A stretch of DNA of 64,000 nt from a virus (IMGVR_UViG_3300025276_000023:62001-126000); one strand, 5' to 3'. Positions 1 to 8,709 are shown, counted from the stretch's first letter. Notes: generated from the letters alone by a model not told the origin. A program made the numbers and translations.

Positions 1-1
1 T

Positions 2-259
2 TGTTTAGGTCTTTCAAACTATCCACTATTGCTAGATGAAGTTGGGAAATACTTTAAGTTAGAACACAAGGTAAGACTTTACGATTATCTAAAGCTTTTG
101 TCAGAACACAATAAAGCAAGTACGATAGTATTAATCTCTCACTTTAAAGGTACGTACGAGGCACTTACTAGAGCAGACGTTTGTAGAATAGACCCAACCG
201 GTTTAGAGATACAAGACCATGAGAATAAGTTCTTCAACATAAACCCAGTAGAAGCATAG
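2..259 (+). CDS. Rad50/SbcC/T4 gp46-like ATPase, C-terminal end (5' truncated)
   Basis: The gene enters from the left edge, so only its last 85 or so residues are visible. The reading frame is already open at base 2. It shows a Walker B-like stretch (PLLLDEVGKYF), then about 35 residues later a hydrophobic strand ending in the H-loop-like VLISHF. This order and spacing are typical of the C-terminal ATPase lobe of SMC-type recombination nuclease subunits (SbcC, Rad50, T4 gp46), which open DNA ends with an SbcD/gp47 nuclease for repair and replication. The Walker A half and coiled coil would lie upstream. It ends at a strong hairpin and converges with the minus-strand gene at 293. Another ABC-type ATPase remains possible. 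Confidence 0.6.
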   Translation, partial: CLGLSNYPLLLDEVGKYFKLEHKVRLYDYLKLLSEHNKASTIVLISHFKGTYEALTRADVCRIDPTGLEIQDHENKFFNINPVEA

Positions 260-260
260 A

Positions 261-292
261 GGAAGGGACTTCGGTCCCTTCCCTTATGTTTG
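261..292. terminator. Bidirectional hairpin terminator, TATG type
   Basis: A 9-bp perfect stem (GGAAGGGAC / GTCCCTTCC) with a TTCG tetraloop lies between convergent genes. The plus-strand tail reads CTTATGTTTG. Read on the minus strand the tail is CTCTATGCTTC, so both strands carry TATG after the stem. Confidence 0.8.
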
Positions 293-892
293 TTATTCTA
301 ACGTATTGCTTTCAAAGAAACGAATGTACTCTTCTAGTTTCGCCACTTTAGTAGTAAGTTCTTGAATAGTTTTGTAAGGATTGATTTCAGCATTAACGTT
401 AATCAATCTTTCCTGCTCTAGCGTGTCATGAATCTCCTGAGTTATGAGCTCAACGACTTCCCCTTCAACAATAAAGCATTCTAATTCTTTCCCCACCAAC
501 TGAGAAGCCAATGTCTTCATCTCATTTAAAACATGTTCAGTACTTAAAGACTTAGGTATAGCGCCTATATCGATACATAGCGTTTCTGTTTTATATTCAA
601 CAATACTTGATTGTACATAGCTAGTAAAATAGTTTACCGGTATATAGATTTCATTACCGTCGCTCTGAATCATCAATGCAATTTGAATGTCTTTCTCGGA
701 AGCTTCGTCATAAACGTCTTGTTCTAAACCAATCTTAGCGTAAACTGATTGTTGTACGTCTATACTGAAACCTAACTCTGATAGTCTACTTACACGAATA
801 CATTCAATGCGAGTAGTTTGTAGGTGTTCGTAGGGAGCTTTAAATCCATAGAAACCTACATCGCCAACTTTAGGTAAATATAAACCCATCAT
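293..892 (-). CDS. Unknown protein with C-terminal coiled coil
   Basis: This 199-residue protein is not recognised. The last ~35 residues have a heptad-like pattern (IQELTTKVAKLEEYIRFFE), suggesting a short coiled coil and an oligomer. No signal peptide or membrane segment is seen. Its start overlaps the stop of the upstream gene as TAATG, so the two are probably translationally coupled and work together. A second ATG follows the first directly and either could be used. A structural role is only a guess from the partner gene. Confidence 0.75.
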   Translation of the reverse strand: MMGLYLPKVGDVGFYGFKAPYEHLQTTRIECIRVSRLSELGFSIDVQQSVYAKIGLEQDVYDEASEKDIQIALMIQSDGNEIYIPVNYFTSYVQSSIVEYKTETLCIDIGAIPKSLSTEHVLNEMKTLASQLVGKELECFIVEGEVVELITQEIHDTLEQERLINVNAEINPYKTIQELTTKVAKLEEYIRFFESNTLE

Positions 893-2619
893 TAGTGAAG
901 TATTCCGTCATTAGGATCGTTTCCACCATCGTTTCTTCGATCAGCAAATGTTCCAGCGAACGTACCATGATTAGAAACGTAGTCACCTAATCTGGCAGTC
1001 ACGACTACCTCATAACCGTTATAAGGAATGCTATACTCGGCGAACATGAAAGCCGCGTCGCTACCCGATGAGAAAGCTGTTTCTACAGCGGTTGGTTCAC
1101 CTATCTGAGTTAAATGAGCGTACCAGTAGATGGGTCCATCAAAAAAGTATGCATCCATATTACCAGTTTCCGGATTGAACTTCACCAATCTTACAACCAG
1201 TGAGTTTGTATCGTACTTATCTGAACCAAATGAACACTCTATCTCCGGCAATCCTATGAATCCATCTCCAGGTCCTGGACCAATAACAGGACCGTCGTCA
1301 TCACCGTCTCCAGGAAATTCAGGAATGGGTGGTTCGATTATTACATTTGAACGGACAGATATTAAGTAATTTACTTTCTCGTAATTAAATACGATGTAAG
1401 TATTATCACCTCGCTCTACTGTACTGAAATCATTTGGTAGATTGACGTATCCATCACCGTCCCAACGTTCTGCGTAATAAAAAGCAGATGTTAACTGCTG
1501 CATGAATCCGCGAGTATAAGGTGATAGGCGATCGTAATAAGCATCTAAGGTAGATACAGAAGCAAACTCTGGCATCTGATCTCTAAAGCGCGTTATGCCG
1601 GTCTGGTTCTTTTCATTACCAATTGCTACAAAGCCAATGGATTTAAATGTGAATGCGCTATGTTCAAGATTATTGTAGACATAGTCTATATCTAAACCGT
1701 GGAACGTACTGAAACCATATTTAAACATTAGCTCCATATCAGCAGTAGGTGAATAAATACCGAAGATAGACTGTAAGTTTTCAACAGATATCTCATTCCA
1801 CATTGGGCTGATGTAGAACTCATTAGGTAGGAACAGTTCAGGTAATATCTTTTCCCATTCAGATCTTGGGTATTCAGAATTGGCCAGTATATGTTCAACT
1901 AAGCTATTTTTAATAAGATCAATGTTCTTACCAGCGTTACCATATATAAGCGCTGTGAACGTTATTTTGTGAGTGACCTCAGGATCATTCTTATCGACCC
2001 AGTCAACTTCGAGCGGGTACTGATGAGTAAAAGGCACTTCATTGCGAACGATATCAATACGATTGAATATATCAGTGAGACTAATATTGTCTAGTGTATT
2101 GAATACATTGGCTCGGGTTTCATGGAGTTTATCTAAATCGTCCAAGGGCATGATGGGGAATAATTCATACTCAGGATATTCTTTATCGAACTCTTGATCA
2201 GAGAACCATAGACTAACTAAGTCTCCATCTGCACTAAAAACTATATAAGTAGGGTACCAAACATCACCCACTTTTTCCATTCTTCCAACTTCTTCAATTT
2301 CTAAATCGGAATATTGAACTTGGAAAAGTTGCTTAAAGTCTGAGTTGTCGCCAGTGTAACTGCCATCTTTCGATGTGTCATAAATCCACTGTGCCATTTC
2401 AAGTATTGCATTTCGCATGCCGAGAGGCAAAGCCATTTGTACATCATTATTTTCAGATTGAAAAGTTAATATCTTCACATCTTTAAATTGTGAGCTTGAA
2501 TAATTACCAATCTCTCTGCTAAAACTTGCAGAGTTAGGCGATAACTCACCGATGGGACTGACCTGCCCAGGAGTATTGTTTATTAAAGGTATTACGTTAA
2601 CAAAAGAATGAACGATCAT
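892..2619 (-). CDS. Unknown, probable virion-associated protein with Gly/Pro/Asp linker
   Basis: I place the start at 2619 (MIVHSFVNVI, 575 aa) because GAGGTGAC sits five bases before that ATG. An upstream ATG at 2673 has no such site and would overlap the divergent gene at 2651. The protein has an N-terminal part of about 440 residues, a low-complexity Pro/Gly/Asp linker around residues 445-470 (including GDGDDDGPVIGPGPGDG), and a beta-rich C-terminal part of about 110 residues that could be an Ig-like or jelly-roll fold. That build resembles appended virion or fibre-type proteins, but I recognise no family. It forms a two-gene unit with the following gene. Confidence 0.7.
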   Translation of the reverse strand: MIVHSFVNVIPLINNTPGQVSPIGELSPNSASFSREIGNYSSSQFKDVKILTFQSENNDVQMALPLGMRNAILEMAQWIYDTSKDGSYTGDNSDFKQLFQVQYSDLEIEEVGRMEKVGDVWYPTYIVFSADGDLVSLWFSDQEFDKEYPEYELFPIMPLDDLDKLHETRANVFNTLDNISLTDIFNRIDIVRNEVPFTHQYPLEVDWVDKNDPEVTHKITFTALIYGNAGKNIDLIKNSLVEHILANSEYPRSEWEKILPELFLPNEFYISPMWNEISVENLQSIFGIYSPTADMELMFKYGFSTFHGLDIDYVYNNLEHSAFTFKSIGFVAIGNEKNQTGITRFRDQMPEFASVSTLDAYYDRLSPYTRGFMQQLTSAFYYAERWDGDGYVNLPNDFSTVERGDNTYIVFNYEKVNYLISVRSNVIIEPPIPEFPGDGDDDGPVIGPGPGDGFIGLPEIECSFGSDKYDTNSLVVRLVKFNPETGNMDAYFFDGPIYWYAHLTQIGEPTAVETAFSSGSDAAFMFAEYSIPYNGYEVVVTARLGDYVSNHGTFAGTFADRRNDGGNDPNDGILH

Positions 2620-2650
2620 AGTCACCTCGTTTGTAGAAAAGGAATAAGTT

Positions 2651-3181
2651 ATGCTATATCTTATTAAAGTCATATTATCTTCATTCCTCCCGTTTATGAA
2701 AGAAGCAATGATGGGAGCTAATGGACATCCTTACATGGATGGTAAAAAGAGAAAGTCGGAAGGAGGCATGGTTACAGCCTTGCTACCAATCTCTCTTTTA
2801 TGCATTGCCTTTGTAAGTACAGATCTATTAGAAAAATATGACATGTTAAACAAATTGACATTGACAGTCGAGGCTACTAAAAAGGAGTTAGTCACAAAAG
2901 AAAAGAAGTTAGAAAGTCTAGAGGCTAAATATGAGACTCTAGAATCAGAAAATTCAAAGTTAGATACTGCTCTCTTTAGAAAGGATTATGACTATAAGGG
3001 TCTGAAAGGTGACTATATCGAAATGAAGGATTTGTATAAAACTCTCTTCACTAAATATGAAAACCTTAAAGATAAAAAAGAAGGTATCTGTTTTCCCAAC
3101 GTCGACTATTCAAATGAAACTATTGACTTAGATGAACTGAATAGAAAACTCAACAATTACAACCGAGGTTCTAATGATTAA
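2651..3181 (+). CDS. Probable inner-membrane spanin (i-spanin, Rz-like)
   Basis: The 176-residue product has a hydrophobic N-terminus, a basic stretch (DGKKRKSEGG, ~31-39), one clear transmembrane segment at about residues 40-60 (MVTALLPISLLCIAFVS), then a long charged helix-rich periplasmic part with heptad repeats (~70-150). This is the layout of inner-membrane spanins, which fuse inner and outer membranes in the last step of lysis. The next gene overlaps by 8 bp and encodes a lipoprotein, the expected o-spanin partner. An AAAAGGAA site precedes the ATG. The N-terminal extension before the membrane segment is unusual. Assignment rests on architecture, since spanins diverge strongly in sequence. 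Confidence 0.65.
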   Translation: MLYLIKVILSSFLPFMKEAMMGANGHPYMDGKKRKSEGGMVTALLPISLLCIAFVSTDLLEKYDMLNKLTLTVEATKKELVTKEKKLESLEAKYETLESENSKLDTALFRKDYDYKGLKGDYIEMKDLYKTLFTKYENLKDKKEGICFPNVDYSNETIDLDELNRKLNNYNRGSND

Positions 3182-3644
3182 CCGTATCGTACTCGCTGTG
3201 TTCTGCTGCTCTTATTTGAGCAGCTGTAACCTGACGGCTAACCAACCCCCTAATGAATACAGCCGTGCAATTGACACAACTCAAGTTACGGAGCCTATGA
3301 TACATAACGCCCCAAAGCTAAAGGACTTCGTAGAGCTGTACGGAGACCAACAAGGAGGTAGGATCTATGTTCGAGAACTTAAGAACTATCATGAGTACTT
3401 ATCTTATTACATCCAGTATCTGTCAAAACAATACGACATACCGGTGTATAGCGAGAAGTCTTGTATTTATCCTCCTACAGAAGAAGGGCTAATAATTCCT
3501 GAAATAGATGAGATAACAGACTCGTCTCCAGAAGAGATAATTAATCGGTTAGCTATTCATATAGGTAAGGTCACGCGTACTGTTGATGAGTACAATAAAG
3601 CCCTTGCTGATAAATACGATAAATACAAATCGTGTATTAATTAA
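3174..3644 (+). CDS. Probable outer-membrane lipoprotein spanin (o-spanin, Rz1-like)
   Basis: The 156-residue product begins with a short basic and hydrophobic signal (MINRIVLAVFCCSYLSSC) containing a lipobox-like LSSC, so processing by signal peptidase II at Cys18 is likely. Two further cysteines lie just before it. The mature part starts with a Pro/Asn-rich stretch and continues as a charged helical domain. It is larger than classic Rz1 lipoproteins. The gene overlaps the i-spanin candidate by 8 bp in another frame, matching overlapped spanin pairs. The alternative is an unrelated phage lipoprotein such as a superinfection-exclusion factor. Confidence 0.6.
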   Translation: MINRIVLAVFCCSYLSSCNLTANQPPNEYSRAIDTTQVTEPMIHNAPKLKDFVELYGDQQGGRIYVRELKNYHEYLSYYIQYLSKQYDIPVYSEKSCIYPPTEEGLIIPEIDEITDSSPEEIINRLAIHIGKVTRTVDEYNKALADKYDKYKSCIN

Positions 3645-3691
3645 CCTAAATCCCTATTACTATAGACTACTAAACAATTAAGGATATTACG

Positions 3692-5281
3692 ATGGAAGCT
3701 GGCGTTTTTTATACCGACGGTGGTAAAAGACCTATGGGTACAGGTTGGGGTGTTCATGGTTATACATACGCTATTGATGGTAATGTAATTAAAGCACCGC
3801 GCAATCAAGCACAGCCGACTGATATCGGTTATCTTGATAAAGTATTAAAGGTGTCTAAGTTTGACGCTAAAGGCAATGAGATAATCACAGATCAAATTAA
3901 ACCTTTTGCAGAAGAAACGGCTGTATCTACAGAAGTGGATAAAAGCAAAGACAAAACACCTTTAAAGAAAGAACCGTTTAACTTTAAAGTTAACAAAGCT
4001 ATTCCGGTTAAGCCAAAGACGTTCATCGATGCTTGGGGTCGTTTAGATTCAGAGATGTCTAATAACGTTGCTGAGCTATCTGCTATGACATACGCACTTG
4101 ATTATGCAGAAGAGAAAGGACTTAAGAAAATTAAAGTTCTCTCTGATTCTGAGTACTGTATTCTAGGTACAGTCAATGCATTGAAATGGCGACGTGATGG
4201 ATGGAGAAACTCTCGTGGGTTAGATGTTAAGAACGCAGAGCTTTGGGAAAAGACACTTAAGTCTATTGCCGATGCAGCACAAGCTGGTCGTGAAGTACAG
4301 TTTGTTTGGGTTCGTGCTCATAACGGTGAGAAAGGAAATGAACTTGCAGATACAAGCGCAACTAAAGGTTTAATTCTTAATACCATCGAAGGTAGTGCAG
4401 AAACAGTTCTTCAAGAAGAAGATGTTAAAACATACGGTAAAGCTAAACTTGAATATTCAAGACTACTTGCTTTTCCTATTTGGTACTTTAGAACTAACTG
4501 TGGTAATGAAATTAACTTACCAGATGGAACGTTCCAGTATTACGTAGGAACTCATAACAACGCACCAGAGATGGCAGGTAAAAGAGCCATTGACCATAAC
4601 TTCGGTGTGGTTCGTTTGAATGAACGTGTTGAAGTATTTGATGAAGTATTAACTGCTCAAGAAAAGCTACTTAGCTCTACAGAAGAAGTCATTTCTTTTG
4701 GTCTGATGAGCAACATCTTTAAACCAGATGTATTAGTAGAACTTGAAAAGAACGGTGCTCAATACTTCTATCCAAAAGAAGAATCGTTTAACAAAGATGT
4801 TGTGATGTTTGATAAGCTAGAGAACGGCGGTGTGCAATTAACACACGTAGCTAGACCACCTAGAATATCGGCTCGTGTATTCGATTACTGTAAATTGCTG
4901 GATTATGTGCTAGACCAGTACTTAAGTAATGATGAAACTGTTATCGTTACCGATTTGACTGATGACTTTCAATTGAAAGAAACCAGTGCTAAAGGTAAAG
5001 TTAAATATTCATTACAAGACGCGGTCAAGTCAAACTTATCAATGATGAAGATTGCCGTTAACCATAATCTCAAAGCAGAAGGTAAGAAAGAATTTAATAT
5101 AGCCATTGGCTTTACAGTTCCTTCTAAGAACCATCTAAGTAGATTAATCGGTAAAGACTTCAGCATCAAGTTTGTAACGTGGAAAGAATGCGACATTGCA
5201 TTTAGATACGCTGCTATCGTTGAATCCTCAGATGGTATCGCTATTTATGCACCGCACTCTAATTCTGTAATCTGTAAATAG
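3692..5281 (+). CDS. rnhA-like: Ribonuclease H-like protein with large C-terminal extension
   Basis: The first ~230 residues form a type I RNase H domain. The acidic catalytic set is present: D9 (YTDGG), E128 (NNVAELSAM), D152 (LSDSEY), H210 (RAHNG) and D220 (GNELAD). Such enzymes remove RNA from RNA-DNA hybrids, for example replication primers. Two features are odd: about 75 extra residues lie between the first strands of the fold (~32-112), and about 300 residues follow the domain with no recognised motif. phiKZ has an RNase H gene near its UvsX-like gene, and the same neighbourhood is seen here. The start follows AAGGATATTACG. Confidence 0.88.
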   Translation: MEAGVFYTDGGKRPMGTGWGVHGYTYAIDGNVIKAPRNQAQPTDIGYLDKVLKVSKFDAKGNEIITDQIKPFAEETAVSTEVDKSKDKTPLKKEPFNFKVNKAIPVKPKTFIDAWGRLDSEMSNNVAELSAMTYALDYAEEKGLKKIKVLSDSEYCILGTVNALKWRRDGWRNSRGLDVKNAELWEKTLKSIADAAQAGREVQFVWVRAHNGEKGNELADTSATKGLILNTIEGSAETVLQEEDVKTYGKAKLEYSRLLAFPIWYFRTNCGNEINLPDGTFQYYVGTHNNAPEMAGKRAIDHNFGVVRLNERVEVFDEVLTAQEKLLSSTEEVISFGLMSNIFKPDVLVELEKNGAQYFYPKEESFNKDVVMFDKLENGGVQLTHVARPPRISARVFDYCKLLDYVLDQYLSNDETVIVTDLTDDFQLKETSAKGKVKYSLQDAVKSNLSMMKIAVNHNLKAEGKKEFNIAIGFTVPSKNHLSRLIGKDFSIKFVTWKECDIAFRYAAIVESSDGIAIYAPHSNSVICK

Positions 5282-5290
5282 AGGTAGCTT

Positions 5291-5683
5291 ATGACATCTA
5301 GACTGGAACACATGGTCTCAATGTTCTTCATTAGATCGCTTGCAAAACTACTCCCTGACCGAATGAAACGTTTATTGGTCATAGTTAGTCTTTACAATCA
5401 TTTCCTAGAGAGTGAATCAATAACCGAAGAACAGCGCCAGCTAAAACTGACGGAACTTAATGAAGCATTAAAGCTTGCAACAACGAGTTCCAGAAGTCTA
5501 GCGCTTGGTTTATTATTCAGCGAACCTCTTTGGGGCGGAAGAACAAACATCACTATGAATAACTTGAAGCGTGAACGGGTTGATAACTTCCTACCGCACT
5601 TCTTACGTTATGGTAGAGATGTGGATATAGAAGCTGATGTAAGAAATCTAGATAAGTTTCTGTTAACAAAAAGAAATGCATAA
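5291..5683 (+). CDS. Unknown small helical protein
   Basis: The 130-residue, mostly helical protein starts 9 bp after the RNase H stop with a GAGGTAGCTT site, so the two are co-transcribed. It is basic at the N-terminus (RMKRLLVIV) and has no membrane segment or known motif. It closes the plus-strand unit before the hairpin at 5685. A role in replication alongside RNase H would be a guess from position. Confidence 0.7.
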   Translation: MTSRLEHMVSMFFIRSLAKLLPDRMKRLLVIVSLYNHFLESESITEEQRQLKLTELNEALKLATTSSRSLALGLLFSEPLWGGRTNITMNNLKRERVDNFLPHFLRYGRDVDIEADVRNLDKFLLTKRNA

Positions 5684-5684
5684 T

Positions 5685-5716
5685 AAGAAAGGGGTGTTAG
5701 CCCCTTTCTTATGTTT
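5685..5716. terminator. Bidirectional hairpin terminator, TATG type
   Basis: Ten-bp stem AAGAAAGGGG / CCCCTTTCTT with loop TGTTAG lies between convergent genes. The plus tail is ATGTTTT directly after CTT (TTATGTTTT). The minus tail reads ATTATGCATTT. Both strands therefore carry TATG. Confidence 0.8.
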
Positions 5717-5720
5717 TAAG

Positions 5721-6557
5721 TTACACTTTTTTATTCATTTCAGTTAGTGCGTTATCTAGTGCTTGATAAGAATAATCAAGTAAAGATAAAAGACTAATTG
5801 CTTCTGCAACCGCATGTACATGTAAGCTAAGGTCAGATACAGCACGACGATTACCAGCAAGACGTAAAGCGTATTGTTCCATGAACTGATCTGCTAGCTC
5901 ATTGATACGTTCAATGTCTTTAGATACCTTAGTGGTGTCTAACTGACTTCTTTTTTCAGTTAACTGAGAGTAATATGTACGCAACTCATCTAACTCAGAA
6001 ACGCTACTAATCATATCACCAATAGTAGAGCGGTTACTACGAGCACTAGAACCGAACATGCTTTGGAACTTTTCATTGGTAGCATCTAAGGTAGTTTGTT
6101 TAACTTTACCATAATTACTTAGACTTTTGATTTTATCAGGGTCATTATTCAAAACAGCAAACAACGACACAAGGCCGCTGAGAGCTTCTGTAAGCTCACT
6201 AGACAATGAGGTATAACATTCATCCAATGTAACTATCCATGTCTTAAGGTTAACTTGTAGACCGTCCTGTATAGATACCGGATGCTGGCTAACATTAGCC
6301 AGATCTTTTTTCTGCAACTTCTTAAATAAAGTTTCTAGTAATTTAGAATCTGAGTTTTTAAAATCTTTAAAGTTTGTCTTTTTAGGGAACGCGCTTTTAA
6401 AACCAGATAATAAAGATTTAACGAAACCAGCACCGTCCTCAGCACTGTAAGTAAGTTTAGAATATGCCGACACATTTGTATACAAGATCATTGCCTGACT
6501 ACCAACCCCACCAACCGTGGGTTCTAACGCTAGTTTTCTGTTTATTTTCTGTAACAT
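5721..6557 (-). CDS. Probable inner-head (internal virion) protein with S-x-E propeptide site
   Basis: The 278-residue protein lies on the opposite strand between the RNase H and RecA-like genes, the place where phiKZ carries the inner-body gene 153. It contains SAE at residues 38-40 followed by an amphipathic helix (DGAGFVKSLLSGFKSAF), the same pattern seen in the proteins at 61362 and 62521. phiKZ head proteins are cut after Glu in S/A/G-x-E, so residues 1-40 may be a propeptide. The rest is helical (QLTEKRSQLDTTKVSKDIER and similar). The assignment is by position and motif. Confidence 0.6.
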   Translation of the reverse strand: MLQKINRKLALEPTVGGVGSQAMILYTNVSAYSKLTYSAEDGAGFVKSLLSGFKSAFPKKTNFKDFKNSDSKLLETLFKKLQKKDLANVSQHPVSIQDGLQVNLKTWIVTLDECYTSLSSELTEALSGLVSLFAVLNNDPDKIKSLSNYGKVKQTTLDATNEKFQSMFGSSARSNRSTIGDMISSVSELDELRTYYSQLTEKRSQLDTTKVSKDIERINELADQFMEQYALRLAGNRRAVSDLSLHVHAVAEAISLLSLLDYSYQALDNALTEMNKKV

Positions 6558-6617
6558 TTTATTTAGTCCACTTTAATATGTAAAAACAAATTTCATAAAA
6601 TAGGAAAGGTCCAACTT

Positions 6618-8135
6618 ATGGGTATTAATTCTGTAATCGAGTCAACTCCACCAATCAAAGCTTTATTCAACATGGGCTGTCTGATGGATATCCCAAACTG
6701 CTCGGGCAGTTACCGCTATGGCAAGTATGGTGAAGCCATATTAAATGGGGGTCTAGCTCATTTCGAAGGTGTAGGTGGTAGACCGAATACGCACAAGTCT
6801 ACGTTCATGCACTTTAGATCACTGCGACTGATAGACCGTTACCCAACTACTGAGGGAAGTAATCTAGATACTGAATACTCTCAAACTCCTGGTCGTTTCA
6901 ATCTATTGCGTAAACACCATCCTCGCCTAGAAGCATTGAGCTTTGACTTCGAAGATGAAGATCAACAAATCCTTACTATCACAGATGGTCGTAAATACCG
7001 TGGTGATGATTACTGGGAAGAAGTTAAGAACTACGCTAAAACAAAGATGAATGATAAAACAGCTATCATGACTCTACCATTTGTAACAGCGAAAGGTCGT
7101 CACTTCAAAGGGCTTAAAGTTGATGTAATGGCAATTGACTCATTATCTCGAATGGGCACTAAGTCATTAGATAAAATCATCGACAACAATGACGTTGGCT
7201 CTAACAGCATGCAAACATTCGGTGCTCGTGACTCAGGCGTTAAAGCACAGATGTTAATCCAGATATCTGATTATGCACTGCGTACTGGTTTAGTATGTCA
7301 ATTAACAGCGCACGTTGACGATGAAGTTAACTTAGAAATGTTTCCTACTTCAACTAAGAAACTAGCGTTCTTGAAAAACGGTCTTAAGTTCAAATACGTA
7401 TCGAATCAGTTTGCGTTCCTACCTAATAACTTATGGTATGTTTATTCAGCTACGCCTTACAACAATGCAACAAGTAAGTACAGTGAATATCCTCGTGATA
7501 AAGACGATACAAACAGTACAGACTTAATGCGTATGTTCATTCAGAATCTACGTGGTAAGTTTGGCTCATCGGGTGCACCGACTGAATTAATCGTTTCTCA
7601 ACGTGAAGGTATCTTACCTACATTGAGTGAGTTCCATCACTGTCGTAAAACTAAGAGCAAACCTACAGAAGCAGGTTTTGGTTTAGTGGGTAACAACACA
7701 ACTGCTGCACTTGCATTAAAGCCAGATGTTAAGTTTACTCGAAATACCATTCGTACTAAGTATGTTGAGCATCCTGAACTGGTACGTGGTTTTGAAATCA
7801 CATCTGAAGTATGTCAATTAAAAGAGTTATGGCATCACCTTCCATTAGAATATAAAATGATTACAATGGAAGAGATCTACGCTAAGTTAGTTGACCTAGG
7901 TTATGATGTTGACTTCTTACTTGGTAAGACTCGTGGCTTCTGGACACATGTTGAATCTGAATCTATGTTCGGACCGTTCTTATCAACATGGGATGTCCTT
8001 CGTATCGTTACAGATAAGTATTATCCGTACTGGTATGACAAAGCAATTAAAGAACATAAACTAGCACCGATTAAAAATCGTAAAGTTGCAATTGAAGCAC
8101 TTAAGCTAGAATGCCCTTGGGTAACTTGGTGTTAA
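6618..8135 (+). CDS. uvsX-like: RecA/UvsX-like recombinase ATPase
   Basis: The 505-residue product has a RecA-fold P-loop at residues 53-62 (GGRPNTHKST) and a Walker B strand at ~168-176 (VDVMAIDSLS). The P-loop is divergent: His replaces the usual Gly before the catalytic Lys, comparable to T4 UvsX where that position also varies. Such proteins form filaments on single-stranded DNA and drive strand exchange in recombination-dependent replication. phiKZ gp152, described as UvsX-like, lies in the matching place. It is followed by a strong hairpin, so it is probably a single-gene unit. A RecA-fold packaging or replication ATPase is a less likely alternative. Confidence 0.75.
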   Translation: MGINSVIESTPPIKALFNMGCLMDIPNCSGSYRYGKYGEAILNGGLAHFEGVGGRPNTHKSTFMHFRSLRLIDRYPTTEGSNLDTEYSQTPGRFNLLRKHHPRLEALSFDFEDEDQQILTITDGRKYRGDDYWEEVKNYAKTKMNDKTAIMTLPFVTAKGRHFKGLKVDVMAIDSLSRMGTKSLDKIIDNNDVGSNSMQTFGARDSGVKAQMLIQISDYALRTGLVCQLTAHVDDEVNLEMFPTSTKKLAFLKNGLKFKYVSNQFAFLPNNLWYVYSATPYNNATSKYSEYPRDKDDTNSTDLMRMFIQNLRGKFGSSGAPTELIVSQREGILPTLSEFHHCRKTKSKPTEAGFGLVGNNTTAALALKPDVKFTRNTIRTKYVEHPELVRGFEITSEVCQLKELWHHLPLEYKMITMEEIYAKLVDLGYDVDFLLGKTRGFWTHVESESMFGPFLSTWDVLRIVTDKYYPYWYDKAIKEHKLAPIKNRKVAIEALKLECPWVTWC

Positions 8136-8149
8136 TTTAATACCGTTCA

Positions 8150-8184
8150 GATATAGGGAGCAATCCCTATATCCTTATGAATAA
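8150..8184 (+). terminator. Hairpin terminator, GCAA loop, TATG type
   Basis: A perfect 10-bp stem GATATAGGGA / TCCCTATATC capped by the stable GCAA tetraloop is followed by CTTATGAAT instead of a U-tract. It separates the RecA-like gene from the SLOG gene. Confidence 0.7.
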
Positions 8185-8238
8185 AATGGAATCCTCCTAT
8201 GATTAAAAACAAGCTAAAAGAATCAAGAGAATTGAACA

Positions 8239-8709
8239 ATGACTGCAAAAAAGAAAAAACCAAAGATCTCGAAGACTAAAGTTGGTATCTTCGGCATAAA
8301 ACAATTTGACGATATGGAAGTTGTTAAAAAGAAATTAGGCAAAGTAGATATCTTCAAAGATGAAGATGTTGCTGAGAACATTGAAGTCTTCACCTATGAT
8401 GACGATGGTATCCCTGCTCTAATCCGTGACTATTGCAGTGACAACAAAATCAAATGTAGCGTTATTAAAACTAACTGGTCTGCTGACTCATCGGCAGGGG
8501 TTAAACGTAATACTGAAATATTAAACAAAGCTTCTCGAATCATCATCTTCACTGACAATAAAGACTCATACATGAAAACCGTCACCGAAGAAGCTAAAGC
8601 TAAAAAACGTCAGATCAATACCTTTTGCTTACAGAACGAAGATAGTAAATACTATAAAGCAAAAGAAGAGCGTCCAGAAACTGAAACGCTAACCGAACAG
8701 AGGATCTAA
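8239..8709 (+). CDS. SLOG-superfamily (YspA/DUF2493-like) nucleotide-binding protein
   Basis: The 156-residue product has a basic N-terminus (MTAKKKKPKISK) and then a Rossmann-like pattern: strand VGIFGI (15-20), helix, a second strand at CSVIKTNW (73-80), the motif SSAGVKRNTEIL (84-95), a strand IIIFT (101-105) and a helix leading to a last strand. The AG-x-x-RN element followed by the 'problem residue, strand, helix' order is diagnostic of DUF2493/YspA proteins, which bind nucleotides or nucleotide-derived ligands. It is 2 bp from the RNA polymerase beta C-terminal gene. Function in the phage is unknown; the family often occurs near nucleotide-sensing or defence systems. The ribosome site is weak. 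Confidence 0.65.
   Translation: MTAKKKKPKISKTKVGIFGIKQFDDMEVVKKKLGKVDIFKDEDVAENIEVFTYDDDGIPALIRDYCSDNKIKCSVIKTNWSADSSAGVKRNTEILNKASRIIIFTDNKDSYMKTVTEEAKAKKRQINTFCLQNEDSKYYKAKEERPETETLTEQRI

Noticed and set aside
1130-1369. Pro/Gly-rich 79-residue frame on the plus strand
   Set aside because: It is the antisense reading of the low-complexity linker of the minus-strand gene 892-2619.
8200-8280. 26-residue frame beginning MIKNKLKESRE
   Set aside because: It has no ribosome site and overlaps the start of the SLOG gene; probably chance.
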